A program made the position numbers and the translations under genes. A DNA stretch of 8,758 nt from Bacteroidota bacterium (GTDB lineage: Bacteria; Bacteroidota; Bacteroidia; Cytophagales; Cyclobacteriaceae). This document shows, one piece after another, positions 1-6,655 of the stretch. Position 1 is the stretch's first letter. The number at the start of each line of letters is the position of its first letter. Where the stretch lies: contig JAPUIM010000208.1 of the NCBI GenBank assembly GCA_027297025.1, forward strand, positions 1 to 8,758. The letters run 5' to 3'. A model generated the notes under the pieces. That model searched no databases. It worked only from the letters and a program-made list of their open reading frames with translations, and was not told the DNA's origin.

Positions 1-494
1 TTGGTGATGCCTGCCGGTATGGTCCCTACCAATTGATTATTGTTGAGAATAAGAGTTTTAAGATTGGTCAACGATCCCAGTTGAGAAGGTATGGGTCCAC
101 TTAACTGATTGTTGGATAGATCGAGCGATATAAGGTCGGGTAAACTACCAAGGGTGGTAGGTAAATTTCCATCCAATTGATTGTTGGACAGGTCTAAGCT
201 AGCAAGTTTGTTCAACCCGGATAAATCGGAAATGGTCCCGTTCAACTGATTGTTGGAAAGATTTAATCCAGTTACCCGGTTGGTAATGATTGTTACCCCA
301 TTCCATTGGCTTATGGTACCCGTAGCCAAGGTTGTATCCCAGGATATGATCCAGGATCCTCCATTGGTTGCTACGAAAAGATCTATCAACGTCGTGGAGT
401 CCTGCTCCAGATCTTGACTATAAGAGCTAAAGCTGGTAATCAAGTACCCAGCCAGGCAGCATATCAGTCGACCAAACCATCCAGAATCTTTCAT
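1..494 (-). CDS. Exported leucine-rich-repeat protein, N-terminal part (cut by window edge)
   Basis: Reading the minus strand from an ATG at 494 gives 164 codons with no stop before the window edge, so only the N-terminus is present. An in-frame TAG lies 15 nt upstream, so the ATG is well bounded. Residues 1-26 look like a signal peptide: a short charged start (MKDSGWFGRL), a hydrophobic stretch, then SFSSYSQ, suggesting export. Residues 32-70 resemble the cap seen before such repeats (LIDLFVATNGGSW and QWNGVTI). From about residue 73 come four leucine-rich repeats of 23-24 residues built on LxLSNNQLxGxIPxxLG, the plant-type consensus. Such proteins usually form a solenoid for binding proteins or glycans at the cell surface or outside the cell. 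In Bacteroidota they often end in a sorting or adhesion domain, but that end is not visible here. Ligand and role are unknown. The family call is firm; the function is not. Confidence 0.88.
   Translation of the reverse strand, partial: MKDSGWFGRLICCLAGYLITSFSSYSQDLEQDSTTLIDLFVATNGGSWIISWDTTLATGTISQWNGVTIITNRVTGLNLSNNQLNGTISDLSGLNKLASLDLSNNQLDGNLPTTLGSLPDLISLDLSNNQLSGPIPSQLGSLTNLKTLILNNNQLVGTIPAGIT
31..257 (-). repeat. Tandem repeat units encoding leucine-rich repeats
   Basis: The core AACTGATTGTTGGA, with one or two substitutions, recurs on the plus strand at about 31-47 (the most diverged copy), 103-116, 175-188 and 244-257. The spacing is 72, 72 and 69 nt, that is 24, 24 and 23 codons. Read on the minus strand, each copy encodes the SNNQL core of one leucine-rich repeat. 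The strong nucleotide conservation suggests duplication or homogenisation of repeat units within the gene. It is a protein-coding repeat, not a CRISPR array. Confidence 0.8.
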
Positions 495-780
495 TTTCCC
501 ACTGGGCTAAGGGTACAGAATGCATCATCCATGATATTAATAATCAAAAATGGGCGATCGTAACCAATCTAAATACAAAAATGAGTGAAAAATTTCAAAA
601 AATTCGTGCTTTAATCAAATCGCATTAGATCCATTTCATATAAGATGGATGACATGATAGTATTTGGAATGTAAATTATCGAGGCAAATTATTTGATATA
701 AGTAAATTATCGCACAATTTTATTGGCAGTATTATTTTTTGAAATCCATTTTAAATTGTTCTACTACTATTAATATAGAC
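495..780. promoter_or_regulatory. Divergent intergenic region between the LRR gene and aceF
   Basis: This AT-rich stretch separates two divergently read genes, so it should hold promoters for both. I see no convincing coding sequence and no strong hairpin terminator. No exact match to the Bacteroidota promoter (TTTG near -33 with TAnnTTTG near -7) was found. The closest on the plus strand is TA-N3-TTTG at 658-666, one base too widely spaced. The most distinct structure is the 11-bp direct repeat annotated separately at 662-712. A TTG at 739 could extend the aceF frame by 14 codons, but the added residues do not look like part of a lipoyl domain. Confidence 0.5.
662..712 (+). repeat. Paired direct repeat upstream of aceF (possible operator)
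   Basis: GTAAATTATCG occurs exactly at 671-681 and 702-712, start to start 31 nt, close to three helical turns. Each copy is preceded by ATTTG, at 662-666 and 691-695. The pair ends 68 nt before the aceF ATG. Exact repetition, helical phasing and position suggest a binding site for a dimeric regulator, but this is inference. An 8-base part, AATTATCG, recurs at 2511-2518, just before hslV. Confidence 0.4.
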
Positions 781-2409
781 ATGGCCGAAGTTATAAGAAT
801 GCCAAAGATGAGTGATACCATGGAGGAGGGGGTTATTGCCACTTGGCTTAAAAAAGTAGGTGATGAGGTAAAATCAGGAGATATTTTGGCTGAGGTGGAG
901 ACCGACAAAGCCACCATGGAGCTTGAATCTTATGAAGACGGAGTATTATTGTATATAGGGATCCAAGAAAAAGAGTCTGTTCCTGTAGACGGTGTAATTG
1001 CGATTATTGGTGAAAAAGGAGAGAAAATTGATGATTTACTAACCGAGATACAGAGCGGAGCAACAGCTGTGCAATCGGAAGAGGGCTCAACCAACCAGGA
1101 ACCAGTGACAGGGGCAGAGAATGATACTGATATATCTTCCATAAATGCTTCTGTAGTTTCCATGCCCAAAATGAGTGATACCATGACTGAAGGGACTATT
1201 GCCAGTTGGCTTAAAAAAGAAGGAGACGAGGTGAAATCAGGAGATATTTTAGCAGAGGTCGAGACTGACAAAGCTACTATGGAATTGGAGTCTTACGAAG
1301 ATGGTACCTTATTATATGTAGGGGTAAAGGAGGGAGAGTCCGTAGCTGTAGATGAAATAATTGCGATTATTGGGGAAAAGGGAGCCGACTATCAAACCTT
1401 AATAAAGCTTCATAAAAGCAAAAATGTCTCGACAGAGGCGACTGAGGCAAAACCAACAGCTGATGTGGATAGTCAAACTGCTCCAGCTACCGTATCAGCA
1501 CCAACGGTAGCGCCATCTCCAGTAGTAACGGATACCAATGGAAGAGTGAAAGCCTCACCTTTGGCTAAAAAATTAGCCCAGGAAAAGGGCTATAATATTG
1601 CCCAAATCCATGGTTCCGGCGACCATGGCAGGATAATTAAAAGGGATGTTGAAGCCTTTGTACCGGGCTCCCAAACTGCGGTTGCTTCTGAAGCCCAGGC
1701 TATGGCCTTACCTAAGGTGGTAGGTGAAGAAAGCTTCGAGGAGGTTCAGGTGTCGCAAATGAGGAAAATCATTGCCAAACGATTGGCTGAAAGCAAGTTC
1801 ACCTCTCCTCATTTTTATCTCACCATGGAGATCAACATGGACAAAGCCGTAGAGGCACGCAAAAGCATGAATGAGATCGCACCTGTCAAAATTTCCTTTA
1901 ATGATATAGTATTAAAAGCTGCTGCGGTGGCATTAAGGCAACATCCCAAGGTCAATAGTTCCTGGTTAGGAGATAAAATACGTATCAACCATCATATCCA
2001 TGTGGGTGTGGCAGTTGCGGTGGATGAAGGTTTATTGGTACCGGTGGTACGCTTCGCCGATAACAAATCATTGGCCCATATATCAGTTGAAGTAAAAGAA
2101 TTGGCCAAAAAGGCCACCAGCAAACAGTTACAACCTCAGGATTGGGAAGGAAATACCTTCACCATATCCAACCTGGGGATGTTTGGCATCGAAGAATTTA
2201 CTGCGATTATCAATCCTCCCGACGCTTGCATTTTGGCGATTGGAGGAATAAAACAAACTCCTATTGTAAAGGACGGACAAATGGTGGTGGGTAATGTAAT
2301 GAAGGTCACTTTATCCTGTGATCATCGTGTAGTAGATGGTGTAGTGGGATCCTCCTTCCTGCAAACATTAAAACAGCTGTTGGAAGATCCGGTGCGCATT
2401 TTGGTTTAA
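781..2409 (+). CDS. aceF: Dihydrolipoamide acetyltransferase, E2 of the pyruvate dehydrogenase complex
   Basis: This 542-residue E2 transfers the acetyl group from lipoyl-lysine to CoA and forms the core of the cytoplasmic pyruvate dehydrogenase complex. Two lipoyl domains are visible at about residues 3-82 and 126-205, each with the lipoylation motif ETDKATMELES (K43 and K164). An Ala/Pro/Thr-rich flexible linker follows (about 215-252), then a peripheral-subunit-binding domain for E1/E3 (about 255-292, VKASPLAKKLA to GRIIKRDV). The acyltransferase domain occupies about 318-542, with the active-site motif DHRVVDG (H515, D519). ATG 781 was chosen because MAEVIRMPKMSDTM is the usual N-terminus; TTG 739 is a less likely alternative. 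E1 and E3 are not in the window, so they are encoded elsewhere or beyond it. Two PDH-type lipoyl domains and the MPKMSDTM start favour pyruvate over 2-oxoglutarate or branched-chain complexes. Confidence 0.93.
   Translation: MAEVIRMPKMSDTMEEGVIATWLKKVGDEVKSGDILAEVETDKATMELESYEDGVLLYIGIQEKESVPVDGVIAIIGEKGEKIDDLLTEIQSGATAVQSEEGSTNQEPVTGAENDTDISSINASVVSMPKMSDTMTEGTIASWLKKEGDEVKSGDILAEVETDKATMELESYEDGTLLYVGVKEGESVAVDEIIAIIGEKGADYQTLIKLHKSKNVSTEATEAKPTADVDSQTAPATVSAPTVAPSPVVTDTNGRVKASPLAKKLAQEKGYNIAQIHGSGDHGRIIKRDVEAFVPGSQTAVASEAQAMALPKVVGEESFEEVQVSQMRKIIAKRLAESKFTSPHFYLTMEINMDKAVEARKSMNEIAPVKISFNDIVLKAAAVALRQHPKVNSSWLGDKIRINHHIHVGVAVAVDEGLLVPVVRFADNKSLAHISVEVKELAKKATSKQLQPQDWEGNTFTISNLGMFGIEEFTAIINPPDACILAIGGIKQTPIVKDGQMVVGNVMKVTLSCDHRVVDGVVGSSFLQTLKQLLEDPVRILV
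799..1323 (+). repeat. Internal duplication of the lipoyl domain in aceF
   Basis: Bases 799-960 and 1162-1323 are in-frame copies offset by 363 nt (121 codons). Aligned by hand, 48 of 54 residues match and about 80% of bases. Most changed codons are synonymous third-position changes. The longest shared runs include AAATCAGGAGATATTTT at 871-887 and 1234-1250. The pattern indicates a duplication kept under purifying selection, possibly with occasional gene conversion. Confidence 0.85.
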
Positions 2410-2534
2410 TTGGGTTTATTAACAGCTCCCGAAACAGAATTTGAAAAAAACGGATTTTTATTATCCTTTCCATACCTTAACCTATTAATCAAGTTTCCGT
2501 ATATACCCGGAATTATCGAAATAAATTTTTATCC

Positions 2535-3077
2535 ATGAAAAAAGGGGAGATGCATGCCACTACCGTAATAGCGGTGAGGCATAACAAAGAAGTAGCTATC
2601 GGAGCCGATGGACAGGCTACTATAGGTCAAACAGTGGCTAAGAGCAATGTAAAAAAAATACGCAAGTTGCAGGATGGGAAGATTCTTACCGGTTTCGCAG
2701 GATCTACCACTGATGCTTTTACATTGCTGGAAAGATTTGACGAAAAACTAAATAGTTATGATGGCAATATTAAACGGGCGGCCATTGAATTGGCAAAAGA
2801 CTGGCGCATGGATCGTTACCTACGACGTTTAGAAGCCATGTTGATTGTCGCCAATAAAACTGAGATCTTATTGATCTCCGGAACTGGAGATGTTCTGGAA
2901 CCCGATAACGATATTGCAGCTATTGGTTCGGGAAGCATGTATGCTCAGGCAGCAGCCGTGGCCTTGAAGAAACACGGAAAGTTGAGTGCGGAAGAAATCG
3001 TTAGGGAAAGTCTCAATATTGCCGCAGATATTTGTATTTACACCAATCACAATTTAGTTATTGAAAAAGTATCCTAA
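2535..3077 (+). CDS. hslV: HslV, peptidase subunit of the HslUV (ClpQY) ATP-dependent protease
   Basis: HslV is a threonine protease that forms a double-hexamer chamber and degrades proteins unfolded by the ATPase HslU in the cytoplasm. The 180-residue product matches the family across its length: [10 protein letters not shown] at the mature N-terminus, [76 protein letters not shown] and DICIYTNHN. With T9 taken as the catalytic Thr1, D25, K41 and S132 fall at mature positions 17, 33 and 124, as expected for an active enzyme. The start is ATG 2535 or ATG 2550 (MHATTV); either leaves a short propeptide of 8 or 3 residues to remove. The 125 nt before the gene have no clear terminator. hslU is not adjacent downstream, where an arsC-type gene begins 5 nt later. 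Confidence 0.93.
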   Translation: MKKGEMHATTVIAVRHNKEVAIGADGQATIGQTVAKSNVKKIRKLQDGKILTGFAGSTTDAFTLLERFDEKLNSYDGNIKRAAIELAKDWRMDRYLRRLEAMLIVANKTEILLISGTGDVLEPDNDIAAIGSGSMYAQAAAVALKKHGKLSAEEIVRESLNIAADICIYTNHNLVIEKVS

Positions 3078-3082
3078 ACCCA

Positions 3083-3424
3083 ATGCTTAAAATTCTTCAC
3101 AATCCCCGTTGTGGGAAGAGTCGGCAAACACTTAAAATTATCAATGAGAGTGGAAATGAGGTTGAAATAATAGAATATCTCAAAGATACTCCTAGTGAAT
3201 CTGAGCTAACAAGCGTACTGCTCAAGTTGAATGTTTCACCCCTGGAAATCATTAGAAAAGGGGAGCCGATATTCAAAGAGAACTATAGAGGTAAATCTTT
3301 CTCTGATGAAGAATGGATCAAAGTATTGGTAAAGAACCCCATTCTGATTGAAAGACCCATTGTAGTAAAAGGGGACCAGGCGATTTTAGGGAGGCCTCCT
3401 GAAAATGTAAGGAAGCTTCTTTAA
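3083..3424 (+). CDS. arsC: ArsC-family (glutaredoxin-type) arsenate reductase
   Basis: The 113-residue protein belongs to the thioredoxin-fold ArsC family, whose characterised members reduce arsenate to arsenite using glutaredoxin and glutathione. The catalytic loop HNPRCGKSRQTL gives the single active cysteine C10. R58, R91 (in ERPIVV) and R104 (in GRPPE) correspond to the three arginines that bind arsenate in the E. coli plasmid enzyme (R60, R94, R107), so the active site looks complete. The ATG lies 5 nt after the hslV stop, implying co-transcription or coupled translation. No arsR, acr3 or arsB is visible nearby, so this may be a housekeeping homologue rather than part of a resistance operon. 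The family is certain; arsenate as physiological substrate is less so. Confidence 0.85.
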   Translation: MLKILHNPRCGKSRQTLKIINESGNEVEIIEYLKDTPSESELTSVLLKLNVSPLEIIRKGEPIFKENYRGKSFSDEEWIKVLVKNPILIERPIVVKGDQAILGRPPENVRKLL

Positions 3425-3426
3425 TA

Positions 3427-4785
3427 TTATTTATATCGTTTACCATGCTTGATCACCAGATCCACGTCCTGTAACAAACTGATATACCTCAATACATCTC
3501 CCTTTACCGCAATAATGTCGGCGTATTTTCCCTCACTGATGGTGCCAACCTCATCGGCAACGCCCATCATTGCCGCGGGCCAGTAAGTAGCTGCTTTGAT
3601 GGCATACATAGCATCAAATCCAAATTCATTCACCCATACGTCCAGTTCGTTCCAGGTAGATTGACAATGGAACTTCATGGGGATCCCACTATCTGTACCT
3701 ACCAACAAAACTACTCCTGCCTCCTTCAATTGATTCACCTTACGTTCCAAAGTAGGTTTTCGTACCGGGGTGATCTGAAAATAGGGCAGTCGTTCCGGGT
3801 GAGTGATTGATGCTTTGATATCTGCAATGATGGAATCGGGTAAGCCCAGATGCCAACGATCATGATCGAGCTTTTCGGGATTGTCTCGTACATATTCATA
3901 GTTATACAGTCCTTCTACCGTAGGTGTCCAAAAAAAGGGACCTAAATTCATTTGGGCGGTGCGTTCTTTGATCAGGTCCATGACATCTTCCGGATATTGA
4001 GGAGCGGATGAAAGCCCAGTGTGTTCGAAACAATCAACTCCCGCCTCCAATCCTCTGCGGATCTCTTCAGGACGATGAGAATGGGCAATTACCGGGAGGT
4101 TGTTTTTATGAGCTTCATCTACTACTGCCCTCACTTCAGCCATGGTCATTTTGTCTTGATCTATTAATTTAATACAGTCAACACCTGCTTTGGCTAGCCT
4201 TTGTACCTTTTCCCTGGCATCCTTCACTCCATTCACACCCCAGCGAAACCCTTCATTACCGGGATAAGATTGATGCTGAATAAAAGGCCCCGATACATAA
4301 ATAGTAGGACCAGGTATTGCTCCCTGATTTATGGCATCCCTTACCGCAATACTGGCCTCTAATGGTGCACCTAAGTCCCTGGCACTAGTCACCCCCGCCA
4401 ATAATAATTGATGAGCAGATGAAGGCATGATCACCTCCTCATACAATTGGGGATAGGTTTTAAACCAATGATTGTAGTCGCTATGTCCGTTGATCATCAG
4501 GTGCACATGGCTGTCCCACAGTCCGGGTAACACACTCATACCTTCGGTGGAGATCACCTCGGCAGTTTCAGGGATCTCTACTAAACCTATAGTGCCTACT
4601 TCTTTTATGCGATCCCCCTCAATAATGATCACACTATTGGAAATAGGTTCACCCCCAAAACCGTCAATTAAGGTTCCACCCACTAAAGCTTTAATGCTGG
4701 AGGGCTGGGCATAGGCATGAATGAAAATGGATAAGTTGAGCAGGAGGCTGCAAATAATTTTTAGCCGAGGATTTTGAAGATACAT
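3427..4785 (-). CDS. Secreted metal-dependent amidohydrolase (prolidase / imidazolonepropionase-like)
   Basis: The 452-residue product starts with a clear signal peptide: MYLQNPRLKI, a hydrophobic core (ICSLLLNLSIFIH) and a likely cleavage at AYA|Q near residue 26, so it acts in the periplasm or outside. The rest is an amidohydrolase TIM barrel with metal ligands in order: H93 and H95 (DSHVHL), K206 (CIKLIDQD, probably the carboxylated bridging lysine), H235 (VIAHSH), H255 (FEHTG) and D365 (VGTDSG). The C-terminal GTISEGKYADIIAVKGD and VIKHGKRYK are typical of this superfamily. Related enzymes cleave dipeptides such as Xaa-Pro or Xaa-Arg/Lys, or cyclic amides; the substrate cannot be read from sequence. 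In-frame starts exist upstream (TTG 4845, ATG 4833), but ATG 4785 gives the best signal peptide. It follows the aminotransferase by 69 nt on the same strand and may share its transcript. Confidence 0.85.
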   Translation of the reverse strand: MYLQNPRLKIICSLLLNLSIFIHAYAQPSSIKALVGGTLIDGFGGEPISNSVIIIEGDRIKEVGTIGLVEIPETAEVISTEGMSVLPGLWDSHVHLMINGHSDYNHWFKTYPQLYEEVIMPSSAHQLLLAGVTSARDLGAPLEASIAVRDAINQGAIPGPTIYVSGPFIQHQSYPGNEGFRWGVNGVKDAREKVQRLAKAGVDCIKLIDQDKMTMAEVRAVVDEAHKNNLPVIAHSHRPEEIRRGLEAGVDCFEHTGLSSAPQYPEDVMDLIKERTAQMNLGPFFWTPTVEGLYNYEYVRDNPEKLDHDRWHLGLPDSIIADIKASITHPERLPYFQITPVRKPTLERKVNQLKEAGVVLLVGTDSGIPMKFHCQSTWNELDVWVNEFGFDAMYAIKAATYWPAAMMGVADEVGTISEGKYADIIAVKGDVLRYISLLQDVDLVIKHGKRYK

Positions 4786-4854
4786 GGTGATGGTTTTTTT
4801 AATTACCGGAGTGATCAATTTAACACTCTTCATTGGCACCACCAAACATGGTCA

Positions 4855-6039
4855 CTAAGCTTTTTCTATGGCTTCAAGCAATATTTGACAACCCTCATTT
4901 ATTTCGTGCTCAGTGATCACCAGGGGAGGAGCGATACGCATAGCATTATCACAATAAAGGAACCAGTCAGTAAGTACTCCCAATTCCAGCGCCTGGTCAA
5001 TGATCGGTTTTAATACTTCAAAGGATTCAAACTCCAAGGCCATGATCAAACCAAACTGACGCAAGCCTTTTATCTTGGGATGTACCAATAATTTCTTAAA
5101 AATTTGGGCTTTGTTTTCTACACCTTCCATCAAGTTTTCCTCCATGATCAGCTCCAGGGTAGCCAAGCCAGCGGCTGCGCTTACCGGGTGCCCTCCAAAG
5201 GTGGTTATATGTCCTAAAATGGGATCATTTTTGAGTACAGCCATGGTATTCTCTGACGCAATAAATGCTCCTAAAGGCATCCCTCCACCCATGCCTTTGG
5301 CTGTTAATACAATATCCGGTACTATATCATAGTGTTCAAATGCCCAGAATTTTCCGGTTCTACCAAATCCCACCTGTATTTCGTCCAGGATCAATAGAGT
5401 TCCGGTTTGAGCGCATTTTTTACTCACCGCCTGAAAGTAGCTCCTATCGGCTATTCTTACCCCGGCTTCTCCCTGGATGGTTTCCAGGATAAAACAGGCG
5501 GTTTTTTCAGAGATGTGATCAAGGTCGTCGACATTGCCAAAGCGAATGAATTTAATCCCTGGCAGCAATGGTCGAAAAGCACGTTTGAAATATTCATTTC
5601 CCCCCACCGACAGGGCACCCTGGGTGGATCCATGGTATGCTTTTTTACAAGCAATGATCTCAGTTCGACCAGAAAATCTTTTGGCCAACTTCAAAGCTCC
5701 CTCGGTTGCTTCACTACCGGAATTAACCAGGTATACATTGTTGAGGGGATCTGGAAGACTGCTGGCTAAGGCCTGGGCCAATTTTACCTGTGGAGTTTGT
5801 ATCAATTCACCGTAAACCATCAGGTGCAGATAGTGGTCTAATTGATCTTTGATGGCCTTTATTACCTTGGGGTGGCGATGTCCAACATTACTCACCCCGA
5901 TCCCGGAAATGAGGTCCATATATTTTTTGCCCTGGGGGTCATACATGTAAACACCCTCTGCCTTTTCCACTTCCAGCATTAAAGGAAAATCACTGGTCTG
6001 GGCCAGATTTTGTAAAAAGAGTTGCCTGGGAGAAACCAT
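4855..6039 (-). CDS. Class III PLP-dependent aminotransferase (acetylornithine/ornithine-like)
   Basis: This 394-residue cytoplasmic enzyme should transfer an amino group from an omega- or alpha-amine to a 2-oxo acid using pyridoxal phosphate. Key sites, numbered from ATG 6039: the phosphate-binding loop NSGSEATEGALKLA (S107-S109), Y135-H136-G137 stacking on the cofactor, ETIQGEAGV, the conserved D219 in LLILDEIQVGFGRTG, the Schiff-base lysine K248 in LTAKGMGGGMPLGAF, TTFGGHP, and R367 in MRIAPPL for substrate carboxylate. A TTG at 6045 extends it by two codons, but an in-frame TAG precedes that. The subgroup (acetylornithine, ornithine, lysine, 4-aminobutyrate) cannot be settled from motifs, so no symbol is given. 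No arginine-biosynthesis genes are adjacent; its neighbours are a secreted amidohydrolase downstream and an OmpA-like remnant upstream. Confidence 0.9.
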   Translation of the reverse strand: MVSPRQLFLQNLAQTSDFPLMLEVEKAEGVYMYDPQGKKYMDLISGIGVSNVGHRHPKVIKAIKDQLDHYLHLMVYGELIQTPQVKLAQALASSLPDPLNNVYLVNSGSEATEGALKLAKRFSGRTEIIACKKAYHGSTQGALSVGGNEYFKRAFRPLLPGIKFIRFGNVDDLDHISEKTACFILETIQGEAGVRIADRSYFQAVSKKCAQTGTLLILDEIQVGFGRTGKFWAFEHYDIVPDIVLTAKGMGGGMPLGAFIASENTMAVLKNDPILGHITTFGGHPVSAAAGLATLELIMEENLMEGVENKAQIFKKLLVHPKIKGLRQFGLIMALEFESFEVLKPIIDQALELGVLTDWFLYCDNAMRIAPPLVITEHEINEGCQILLEAIEKA

Positions 6040-6094
6040 GCCCAAAGCTAACCAGAATGGCTAAAAAAAGAATAAAGGGATAATAATTATCTGG

Positions 6095-6460
6095 TTACTC
6101 CAGGTTCATGATACGCATCTCAATTCTTTCATTGAGTTCTCGACCTATTCGTGTCAGTACTCTGGATTGTGCCCGTGGACGTTTACTTCCAAACCCTCTA
6201 GGTACCATACGTATACCTTCAATTCCCTGGGATTTCAAATACTCTATTACCGCTAACCCTCGCTTCCAGGATAATTTAAGATTTTTTTCCGCTTTGCCCC
6301 GGTTACTGGTGTGTCCATCAATTTCCACCACGATCTTAGGATTTTCCGCCAAGAATCAGTTGTCTATAAAAAGGGTTGGTGTCCCTAAGATAATACCTGG
6401 CAGGAAAAAACAAAATACAAAAAACCATATAAATATTGCTAAACACCTAAAATTAACAAT
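6095..6460 (-). pseudogene. OmpA-like peptidoglycan-binding domain remnant with in-frame TGA
   Basis: From 6355 to 6095 the minus strand encodes the C-terminal two thirds of an OmpA-family domain: FLAENPKIVVEIDGHTSNRG, KLSWKRGLAVIEYLKSQGI, MVPRGFGSKRP and GRELNERIEMRI, ending in TAA. Upstream in the same frame is a TGA at 6356-6358. Before that the frame stays open from 6460 (after a TAA) and encodes a signal-peptide-like stretch, CLAIFIWFFVFCFFLPG, leading to TPTLFIDN. There is no ATG, GTG or TTG in the open part before the TGA, and the first beta strand of the domain is missing. A TTG at 6352 could start an 85-residue fragment, but this would lack export and part of the fold. The usual aspartate in GHTDN is serine here, which would weaken peptidoglycan binding. 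This looks like a decayed exported OmpA-like protein with an internal deletion. Confidence 0.65.
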
Positions 6461-6655
6461 TTAATGTCAATAGTGTATTCGATTGATTAATTGACAGTTA
6501 TGATTAAAGACACATTATCACCAAAGTACAAAAAGTCAATAAAGTCTTAATAAATTGCTAAAACAACCATTGCTTAGTAGCTTAGGGAAGCCCAATTTAA
6601 GGACCATAAATGCAGTCATCAGTAGGCCTGAATTGTGTGTCAGAGCATCCAAAGT
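6461..6655. promoter_or_regulatory. Intergenic region upstream of transketolase, with inverted repeat
   Basis: This AT-rich leader has no supported gene. TGTCAAT at 6465-6471 and ATTGACA at 6490-6496 form a 7-bp inverted repeat with an 18-nt spacer. Its right arm contains TTGACA, followed 16 nt later by CATTAT (6513-6518), which resembles a generic -35/-10 pair. Bacteroidota promoters usually look different, so this is a weak call. GTCAATA also recurs at 6535-6541. No strong terminator hairpin is visible. Confidence 0.35.

Noticed and set aside
31..257. Regularly spaced repeats resembling a CRISPR array
   Set aside because: The units are in-frame leucine-rich-repeat codons, imperfect, with 69-72 nt periods and no unique spacers.
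306..563. Plus-strand open frame of 85 codons
   Set aside because: It lies antisense to the signal peptide and cap of the LRR gene and has no family resemblance; the minus-strand reading is clearly the real one.
732..1271. Two minus-strand frames whose translations share similar serine-rich stretches
   Set aside because: Their similarity only mirrors the duplicated lipoyl domains of aceF on the other strand.
2410..2534. Possible terminator or promoter between aceF and hslV
   Set aside because: The A-run and T-run at about 2440-2462 do not form a convincing GC stem, and no match to the Bacteroidota -7 element was found.
5075..5815. Several overlapping plus-strand frames
   Set aside because: All are antisense to the aminotransferase, which has complete catalytic motifs; none resembles a protein.
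6356..6358. TGA read as selenocysteine in the OmpA-like frame
   Set aside because: OmpA-like domains have no selenocysteine or cysteine at this point, and the frame also lacks a start codon and the first beta strand, so decay is simpler.
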